Assembly: GCA_900471925.1 (NCBI GenBank)
Contig: UCGV01000012.1
Location: 186,001-250,000 of the forward strand
DNA: 64,000 nt
Direction: 5' to 3'
Origin: Hyphomicrobiales bacterium
GTDB lineage: Bacteria; Pseudomonadota; Alphaproteobacteria; Rhizobiales; Rhizobiaceae
Made by a program: the position numbers and the translations under genes. Positions 58,579 to 64,000 of the stretch are shown piece after piece. How positions within the stretch are numbered: the stretch's first letter is position 1; each line of letters starts with the position of its first letter. Under the pieces are notes generated by a model, which saw only the letters and a program-made list of their open reading frames with translations, was not told the DNA's origin and searched no databases.

Positions 58579-60006
58579 TCAGCGGCCTTCCGCGACCGCT
58601 TCTTCCGGCTCCGCCTCGGCATGCCTGTGCTTGCGCCGGCGCGTCGTCATGTCTTCGCCGGCATTGGCGGGCAGACGCAGGAACGTGATGCAGGCAAGCG
58701 AAGAAATCCCTGCCACGATGACGAAGGCGATATGGAAATCGGTGACTGTGAGCTGGCCACCGTGGAAGCTCGAGGATACCTCCAGGATCGTGCCGGCCAC
58801 TGCGACGCCCATGGCCATGGAGATGCGCTGCGCCACCGCATTGATGGCGGTTGCCTGGCTGCTGTCAGCCTCGTCCACGTCACCGAAGGCCATGGCGTTG
58901 ACGCCCGAGAAGGCCATGGAACGCAGGAGGCCGCCGACCAAAAGACAGCCCATGATGACATAGAGCGGCGTCTCGGCGGTGAAGAGGCCGTTCACGCCGA
59001 GGAAGATCGCTGCGAGGAAGGTCGTCAGCGCCACGACATTACGGAAGCCGAAGGTGTTGTAGGTGCGCGTGGCGGCAAATTTCGAACCCATCGAGCCGAG
59101 CGCGCTGACGAACGTGATCGAGCCCGATTGCAGCGGTGTCAGGCCGAAGCCGAGCTGCAGCATCAGCGGCATCAGGAAGGGTAGCGCGCCGAGACCCATG
59201 CGGAAATTCGAGGCGCCGAGGATCGCCGCCCGGAACATCGGGTAACGGAACATCTTCGGGTCAAGCAGCGGATGCGGCGTGCGTTTGGCATGGATGAAAT
59301 AGAGGATGCCGGAGACGATGCCGACGGCGATGGTGACATAGCCATAGATGACGGGGACGGCAGGCAGGCTGACGACGGAGATGCCGAAGACGAAGCCGGC
59401 AAAGCCGATGCCAGACAGGAAGAAGCCCGGAAAATCCATCGGCTTTGGGCTGCGCGGCTCGACCGCCGGCAGGAAGCGGGTGACAAGCGCGATACCGATA
59501 ATGCCGATCGGGATATTGATCCAGAAGATCCAGTGCCAGCTGAGATAGGTGGTGAGAAAGCCGCCGATCGGCGGGCCCATGATCGGGCCGATCAGCGCCG
59601 GGATCGTCAGCCAGGCCATCGCATTCACCAACTGGTGACGTGGCGTGCCGCGCACCAGCAGCAATCGCCCGACCGGCGTCATCATCGAGCCGCCGGCGCC
59701 CTGGATGAGGCGGGAGATGACGAAGGCGGTGATGGAATTGGAGAAGGCGCAGGCGATCGAACCGACCATGAAGACCGCGATCGCCAGCCGAAAGATGTTA
59801 CGCGCGCCGAAGCGATCCGACATCCAGCCGCTGATCGGAATGAAGATCGCCAGCGCCACGAGGTAGCTCGTTACCGCCAGCTTCAGCGCGATCGGCGAGG
59901 TGCCGATATCGGCGGCAATGGCCGGCAGGCTGGTGGCAATTACGGTCGAATCCATCTGTTCCATGAACAGGGCGACCGCAAGGATCATCGGTGTTAGACG
60001 GGACAC
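58579..60006 (-). CDS. MFS multidrug exporter, DHA2-like
   Basis: A 475-residue major facilitator protein of the drug:H+ antiporter type with about fourteen hydrophobic segments. ILAVALFMEQMDSTVIATSLPAIA is the DHA2 helix 1 signature (motif D1), WMSDRFGARNIFRL is motif A, and RLIQGAGGSMMTP is motif B. The start is uncertain: GTG 60006 gives the helix 1 lead-in VSRLTPMILA seen in relatives, but there is no clear ribosome binding site; ATG 59988 is a shorter choice. The C-terminus is basic (TTRRRKHRHAEAE). It is divergent from bluB; the riboswitch region lies between. Confidence 0.8.
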   Translation of the reverse strand: MSRLTPMILAVALFMEQMDSTVIATSLPAIAADIGTSPIALKLAVTSYLVALAIFIPISGWMSDRFGARNIFRLAIAVFMVGSIACAFSNSITAFVISRLIQGAGGSMMTPVGRLLLVRGTPRHQLVNAMAWLTIPALIGPIMGPPIGGFLTTYLSWHWIFWINIPIGIIGIALVTRFLPAVEPRSPKPMDFPGFFLSGIGFAGFVFGISVVSLPAVPVIYGYVTIAVGIVSGILYFIHAKRTPHPLLDPKMFRYPMFRAAILGASNFRMGLGALPFLMPLMLQLGFGLTPLQSGSITFVSALGSMGSKFAATRTYNTFGFRNVVALTTFLAAIFLGVNGLFTAETPLYVIMGCLLVGGLLRSMAFSGVNAMAFGDVDEADSSQATAINAVAQRISMAMGVAVAGTILEVSSSFHGGQLTVTDFHIAFVIVAGISSLACITFLRLPANAGEDMTTRRRKHRHAEAEPEEAVAEGR

Positions 60007-60151
60007 GGGCAACCGGTATGCAATGAGATAGGATTCGGTGCCATCGGCACCAGTCGGATTCGGATTTCGTTCTAGGCCAGCATTTCCGGCCTGTCCACGA
60101 AATGAATGTCGCATGCAGCTTGCCGCCATGCCGTTTCCACGCCATAGATCC

Positions 60152-60345
60152 GGTGTCAGGTGCCCGCTCTCACAGGCGGGAGAATCGGGAATCCGGTGCG
60201 AGACCGGAACGTGCCCAACGCTGTAAGGCCGACGCTTGCCGCTCAATCATGCCACTGGCCACACAGCCGGGAAGGCAGCGGGCAAGCGGACGACGCCAAG
60301 TCAGAAGACCGGCCTGGCAAGATAGACCCAACCCGCGCGGACGGC
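60152..60345 (+). ncRNA. Cobalamin riboswitch upstream of bluB
   Basis: The conserved core is readable: GGTGCCCGC...GGCGGGAGAATCGGGAA, the AACGCTGTAAGGCCGAC type segment, GCCACTGG, GGGAAGGC and the B12 box AAGTCAGAAGACCGGCC at about 60298-60314. These are the hallmarks of the B12 (cobalamin) riboswitch. Downstream, CCCGC...GCGGG pairs around 60331-60347 and could form the expression platform that hides or frees the bluB ribosome binding site. Control by adenosylcobalamin is inferred from the family. Confidence 0.88.
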
Positions 60346-60373
60346 GGGCGGTTGCGTTGTTGGGGATTTGACG

Positions 60374-61057
60374 ATGCGACCCATTGATGATGCCGTTTGC
60401 CCGGTATCCAGCTTTTCTGCGGCCGAACGCGAGGCCGTCTATCACGCTATCATGACGCGGCGCGACGTGCGCAGCCAGTTCCTGCCCGATCCCTTGCCGG
60501 ACGATCTGGTGACGCGTTTGCTGACGGCGGCCCATCACGCGCCCTCGGTCGGCTTCATGCAGCCGTGGAATTTCATCCTGGTGAAGAGTGCGGAGGTGCG
60601 GGCGCGCGTACGCGATGCCTTCCTTGCGGCGAATGAGGAAGCGTCCCGCATGTTTACCGGCGAGCGGCAGGAGAAATACCGTTCGCTGAAGCTCGAAGGT
60701 ATCGTGCAGGCGCCGCTCGGCATCTGCGTGACCTGCGATCCCACCCGCAGCGGCAGCGTCGTGCTCGGGCGCACGCATAATCCGCGCATGGACAGCTATT
60801 CCACTGTCTGCGCAATCCAGAACCTGTGGCTGGCGGCGCGGGCGGAGGGTGTGGGCATCGGCTGGGTCAGCATCTTTCGCGAGGGCGACCTGAAGAAGAT
60901 CCTCGGCATTCCCGACCATATCGAAGTGGTCGCCTGGCTCTGCGCCGGTTTCGTCGATCAGCTCTATGAGGAACCGGAACTGGCGGTCAAAGGGTGGCGG
61001 CAGCGTATGCCGCTTGAGGAGCTTGTCTTTCATGATGGCTGGGGGCAGGCGGAATAG
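60374..61057 (+). CDS. bluB: 5,6-Dimethylbenzimidazole synthase
   Basis: A 227-residue BluB of the nitroreductase fold. It converts reduced FMN and oxygen to 5,6-dimethylbenzimidazole, the lower ligand of vitamin B12. Typical segments are YHAIMTRRDVRSQFLPDPLPDD, LLTAAHHAPSVGFMQPWNFILV, CVTCDPTRSGSVVLGRTHNPRMDSYSTVCAIQNLWLAARAEGVGIGWVSIF (continuous in the protein) and GIPDHIEVVAWLCAGFV. ATG 60374 follows GGGG; TTG 60368 is an alternative. The riboswitch immediately upstream strongly supports the assignment. Confidence 0.95.
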   Translation: MRPIDDAVCPVSSFSAAEREAVYHAIMTRRDVRSQFLPDPLPDDLVTRLLTAAHHAPSVGFMQPWNFILVKSAEVRARVRDAFLAANEEASRMFTGERQEKYRSLKLEGIVQAPLGICVTCDPTRSGSVVLGRTHNPRMDSYSTVCAIQNLWLAARAEGVGIGWVSIFREGDLKKILGIPDHIEVVAWLCAGFVDQLYEEPELAVKGWRQRMPLEELVFHDGWGQAE

Positions 61058-61058
61058 G

Positions 61059-61085
61059 CCGCGCCGATCGCTTCGAACGGCGCGG
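61059..61085. terminator. Bidirectional hairpin between bluB and MFS gene
   Basis: An 8-bp perfect stem CCGCGCCG/CGGCGCGG around an 11-base loop separates the convergent genes. No T-run is evident. Confidence 0.55.
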
Positions 61086-61096
61086 TCGTCCATCAA

Positions 61097-62638
61097 TCAA
61101 GCCGGCTGCGTGTCACAGTCCTTGGCGCAAGCGGGTGCCTTCCAATGGCCGAAGGTGACGAAACTCGCGGCGGCCATGAGCCAGACGCCGATTGCGCCAT
61201 AGAGCATGACCGCGCCGAAGCCGTGCACGAGCGCATCATGCACCGTTGCCGCGGGGATCTCGGGCAGGGCGGAGATATTGCCGGCGGCGATGCGCTCGGC
61301 AAGCAGGCGCAGATCGTCTGTCGGCAGCGATGACTGCAGCGCGCTCTTCAGGTGCGAGAAGACACCGTTGAACAGGATGAAGCCCATGACGGCAATGTTG
61401 ATGGCAAGTGAGATCATCCTTGCGCTCATGTCGATACCGGAGGCCATGCCGGCGCGATCGCTGGAGACGGCTCCCGTCGTTGTGTTGCTGACCGGCGTAT
61501 TGGTAAAGCCAAGACCGATGCCTGCAAGGAGCGCGCCCGGCAGCATGGTCAGCCAACTCGCATGGTCAGCAGCGCTTCCAAACTTCATCAGCAGGAAGCC
61601 GAGGCCGATGGTGAAGAGACCGCCGGGAATGACGAGGCCCGGCCGGTAGCGCAGCGAGAGCCGTTCGGCGAGCGGCGGCACGGCGAGCGTCGGCAGCGTG
61701 TAGGCGAGCAGCGAGAGACCGGCGGCAAGGCTGCCGTAACCGAGGCCGGCCTGGTACCAGATCGGCAGGTAGATCATGAAAGGCCAGAAGCTGATATTCA
61801 TGGCGGCCGAGCCGATGACGGCGCCGGAGAAGGCGCGGATGCGGAAGACCGACACATCAAACATCGGTCTTGGGTTCAGTTTTTCGGCAATGACAAAGGC
61901 GATCAGGCTTGCGGCGGAAAGGCCTGCCATGGCGAGTGCCGTGGGGCTGTCAAAGCCCAGCGCCGGCCCCTGGGTGATGAAGAAGGCAAGGCAGAAGACC
62001 GAGAGCGACAGGGTGGCGATGCCGGCAATATCGAGGCGGCCGGCTGCAGGATCGCGCGATTCCTCGACGCCGGCAACGGCAAGCGCCACGGTCACGACAG
62101 CCAGCACAGCATGGATGAGGAATACCCATTGCCAGCCGGCTGCGGCGACGATGGCCGTGCCGATGATCGGGCCAAAGCCGAGACCGATGCCGAAGATGAT
62201 GCCCCACCAGCCAAAGGCCAAGCTGCGGGCTTTTGCATCTCGAAACTGATGCGAGAGCACGGCGACCTGGCAGATCAGCATGACGCCGCCGCTCATGCCC
62301 TGCAGGAAGCGTGCGGCGATCAGCAGCGACACATCTTGCGCCAGACCGGCAACAAGCGAGGTGAGGCCGAAGGCGGCGATACCGATGACGAAGACGCGCT
62401 TGCGGCCGTAGCGATCGGCAAAGGTGCCTGCCGCCATCAGCACCGTGGTGACGGCGATCGTGTAGGCGTTCATAATCCATTGCAAGGCGCTGAAATCGGC
62501 GTGCAGCACCTTTTCCAGTGTCGGCAGGATGGCCGGTACGCTCGATATTTCCAGGCCGAACATCAGCGATGAGAGGCAGGCGGCCATCAGGGCGATCATG
62601 GCCCTGCTGTTTGAGGATGGCGGGGAGGCGGCAGTCAT
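61097..62638 (-). CDS. MFS transporter, DHA2 14-helix type
   Basis: A 513-residue major facilitator protein of the 14-spanner drug:H+ antiporter family. Helix 1 MFGLEISSVPAILPTL, motif A FADRYGRKRVFVIG, motif B AARFLQGMSGGVML and motif C GFGPIIGTAIVAAAGWQWVFLIH are readable. ATG 62638 follows AAAGG. The C-terminus is Cys-rich and short (ACAKDCDTQPA). Divergent from the LysR gene with an inverted repeat between them, so the LysR protein probably regulates it. Confidence 0.9.
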   Translation of the reverse strand: MTAASPPSSNSRAMIALMAACLSSLMFGLEISSVPAILPTLEKVLHADFSALQWIMNAYTIAVTTVLMAAGTFADRYGRKRVFVIGIAAFGLTSLVAGLAQDVSLLIAARFLQGMSGGVMLICQVAVLSHQFRDAKARSLAFGWWGIIFGIGLGFGPIIGTAIVAAAGWQWVFLIHAVLAVVTVALAVAGVEESRDPAAGRLDIAGIATLSLSVFCLAFFITQGPALGFDSPTALAMAGLSAASLIAFVIAEKLNPRPMFDVSVFRIRAFSGAVIGSAAMNISFWPFMIYLPIWYQAGLGYGSLAAGLSLLAYTLPTLAVPPLAERLSLRYRPGLVIPGGLFTIGLGFLLMKFGSAADHASWLTMLPGALLAGIGLGFTNTPVSNTTTGAVSSDRAGMASGIDMSARMISLAINIAVMGFILFNGVFSHLKSALQSSLPTDDLRLLAERIAAGNISALPEIPAATVHDALVHGFGAVMLYGAIGVWLMAAASFVTFGHWKAPACAKDCDTQPA

Positions 62639-62713
62639 GGATCGGCCTTTCGAATGGTAAGACGTGGTGTTCACGTCTACCTAGGCAGCGCTTGACCATA
62701 ACGGAATTGGATG

Positions 62714-62728
62714 ATTGGGTATATCAAT
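62714..62728. promoter_or_regulatory. LysR-type operator candidate
   Basis: ATTGGGTATATCAAT is an ATTG-N7-CAAT dyad with the T-N11-A spacing expected of LysR-type regulator sites, 24 bases before the lysR start. A second, perfect dyad GACGTG-N5-CACGTC lies at 62661-62677, near the transporter start. Confidence 0.55.
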
Positions 62729-62751
62729 GACAACAAATTCGGATAGCTGAC

Positions 62752-63606
62752 ATGCCCGTGCTCGACGTCGAGTCGGTTCAGGCCTTCGTGGCCATTGCCG
62801 ACAACAAGAGCTTCACCCGCGCCGCCAACGAGCTCGACACCACGCAGGGCGCGATCAGCGTCAAGCTGAAACGGCTGGAGGAACGGCTCGGCCAGCGACT
62901 GATCGAGCGCACGCCGCGGCTGGTGCGACTCTCGGCGCAGGGGGCGGTATTTCTGGAGGCGGCGCGGGAGTTTCTCGCCGCTCATGAGCGGGCGATTGCG
63001 GCACTCTCCTCGACCCGCCGCCATTTCACGCTGGGTATTGCGGCGCATGTCGCAGGGCCTGAAGTGCCGACGCTGCTGGCGCGTCTCAATGCCCATGATC
63101 CTGGACTGACGATCGAGGTGCGGATCGACAATTCCTGCGCGCTGCTCGATGCCTTCGATCGCGGTGAACTGGACGCAGCCATCATTCGCCGCGACGAGGA
63201 CCGGCGTGACGGTGAGACGCTCGGACCGGAGCATTTCGGCTGGTTCGCCACCCCGCAATTCGAGCACCGGCCGGGCGAACCGCTGCGGCTTGCGGCCCTT
63301 TCGCCGACCTGCAAGGTGCGGGATGTCTGCACGCGCACGCTCGATGCGGCGGGCATTGCCTGGACCGAAGTCTTTCTCGGCGGCGGTTCTTCAGCCGTGA
63401 CGGCGGCCGTTTCGGCAGGGCTCGCCGTCTCGAGCTTTTCCTATCGGCTGGCGCCGGTCGGCACGATCGAGGTCAGCGAACGTTTCGGCCTGCCGCGACT
63501 GCCGTCCTCGGAAATCGTGCTGCATTCGACGCTGACGGATGCCAAATCGCGCGCGGCGCTACGCACGCTGGCGGCCGCCTTCCGCGAGCATCGTACATCG
63601 AACTGA
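62752..63606 (+). CDS. LysR-family transcriptional regulator
   Basis: A 284-residue LTTR: N-terminal winged helix (VESVQAFVAIADNKSFTRAANELDTTQGAISVKLKRLEERLGQRLIERTP) and a periplasmic-binding-protein-like effector domain (about 90-280, including LDAAIIRRDED and VTAAVSAGLAVSSF). Effector unknown. Its gene is divergent from the DHA2 exporter gene, the classical regulator-target arrangement. Confidence 0.92.
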   Translation: MPVLDVESVQAFVAIADNKSFTRAANELDTTQGAISVKLKRLEERLGQRLIERTPRLVRLSAQGAVFLEAAREFLAAHERAIAALSSTRRHFTLGIAAHVAGPEVPTLLARLNAHDPGLTIEVRIDNSCALLDAFDRGELDAAIIRRDEDRRDGETLGPEHFGWFATPQFEHRPGEPLRLAALSPTCKVRDVCTRTLDAAGIAWTEVFLGGGSSAVTAAVSAGLAVSSFSYRLAPVGTIEVSERFGLPRLPSSEIVLHSTLTDAKSRAALRTLAAAFREHRTSN

Positions 63607-63617
63607 AGCCGTGACTG

Positions 63618-64000
63618 TTACGGCTGCTGCTGCGGCTGTGGGCCTGATGTCGCCGGATTGGCGAGATCGATCTTGCCCTGGTCGCCGGCGAGGAATTGCG
63701 GACCGACCTGACGGACCTTGGTTGCCGGATCATAGGGGCGATCGGCTACCTGCGGCTGCGGGACAGGCGGGGCGGCTGCGGTCTTCGGGGCCTCGGTATG
63801 GATCGTGGTGATCGAGCCTTTCGGCTCCGGCACCGGTGCGGAGACCTGCTGGTTCCTGCGCATTTCCTCGTAATAGGCGGCCAGATTGCAGGAGCAGGCG
63901 GATTTTTCGCCGGGCGCGCGGGTCTTGTAGGCGAAGGCGTTCTTCATCGCGCTATAGGGGGCGCCCGTCGCCGTCGAAATCATGTTCGAGGTCTCGGTGC
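63618..64000 (-). CDS. DUF2865-like protein, C-terminal part
   Basis: The frame is open from the window edge and ends in TAA at 63618. The visible part, TETSNMISTATGAPYSAMKNAFAYKTR..EKSACSCNLAAYYEEMRR, matches the end of the DUF2865 domain, a Rhizobiales family of exported proteins with conserved cysteines. A Pro/Gln-rich tail follows (AAPPVPQPQVADRP; GPQPQQQP). The start lies outside the window. Confidence 0.65.
   Translation of the reverse strand, partial: TETSNMISTATGAPYSAMKNAFAYKTRAPGEKSACSCNLAAYYEEMRRNQQVSAPVPEPKGSITTIHTEAPKTAAAPPVPQPQVADRPYDPATKVRQVGPQFLAGDQGKIDLANPATSGPQPQQQP

Overview
The window looks like the chromosome of a Rhizobiales alphaproteobacterium of the Rhizobium/Agrobacterium type. 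The evidence is the high GC content, the RIME-like palindromes (Rhizobium-specific intergenic mosaic elements), the gene content (DUF2865, DUF1003, DUF3300/DUF2950, plant-type DAHP synthase, a riboswitch-controlled bluB, the run rpiA - DUF2059 - gor) and the frequent TTG/GTG starts with strong Shine-Dalgarno sequences. Assignments rest on reading protein and DNA motifs; no database search was run. I see no rRNA, tRNA, CRISPR array, insertion sequence or prophage.

Layout. 0-5.3 kb: the end of a TauE/SafE permease, small membrane or secreted proteins, and an envelope operon (DUF3300, DUF2950, polytopic membrane protein). 5.3-13.2 kb: HIT hydrolase; Tat-exported sulfatase, MltF-like lytic transglycosylase and a small secreted protein; an opposite operon of Cys-rich protein, OmpA-like protein and DUF4239 protein; and a DUF1254/DUF1214 protein. 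Four of these transcription units share one conserved upstream motif. 13.2-19.5 kb: acyltransferase/thioesterase-like hydrolase, methyltransferase, divergent ROK kinase and GH15 glucoamylase, diguanylate cyclase. 19.9-31.5 kb: central metabolism: both fumarase classes, an L,D-transpeptidase, PoxB, Gph, RpiA, Gor. 31.5-35.9 kb: an orphan Tad/vWA protein, class II DAHP synthase, a large palindromic element, and a DUF2975-XRE pair.

36-43 kb: a set of nucleotide and aminoacyl chemistry genes: Nudix hydrolase, TyrRS, and an opposite operon of GlyRS-like class II synthetase core, HIT and Nudix, then orphan TadG/TadE. tyrS has a 16-residue leader peptide with tandem Tyr codons and mutually exclusive hairpins; the GlyRS-like operon has a Gly-containing leader and a terminator-like hairpin. 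43-53 kb: GFA protein, metallo-beta-lactamase, glutamine amidotransferase, alpha/beta hydrolase, phosphotransferase, ArsR-MFS pair, DJ-1-like protein, and a large winged-helix/ATPase regulator; a 29-bp box precedes both the alpha/beta hydrolase and the DJ-1-like gene. 53-64 kb: DUF1003 protein, NadE, a PD40 propeller protein, an AT-richer HEPN-like gene, class I DAHP synthase with its own Phe/Tyr-rich attenuator, an MFS transporter, a cobalamin riboswitch with bluB, a LysR/MFS divergent pair, and the end of a DUF2865 protein.

The most interesting signals are the translational attenuators (tyrS and aroF strong, GlyRS-like weaker), all with promoters placed so that transcription would begin at or next to the leader ATG, and the two unassigned shared regulatory motifs (four envelope operons; two stress-type genes near a dedicated regulator).
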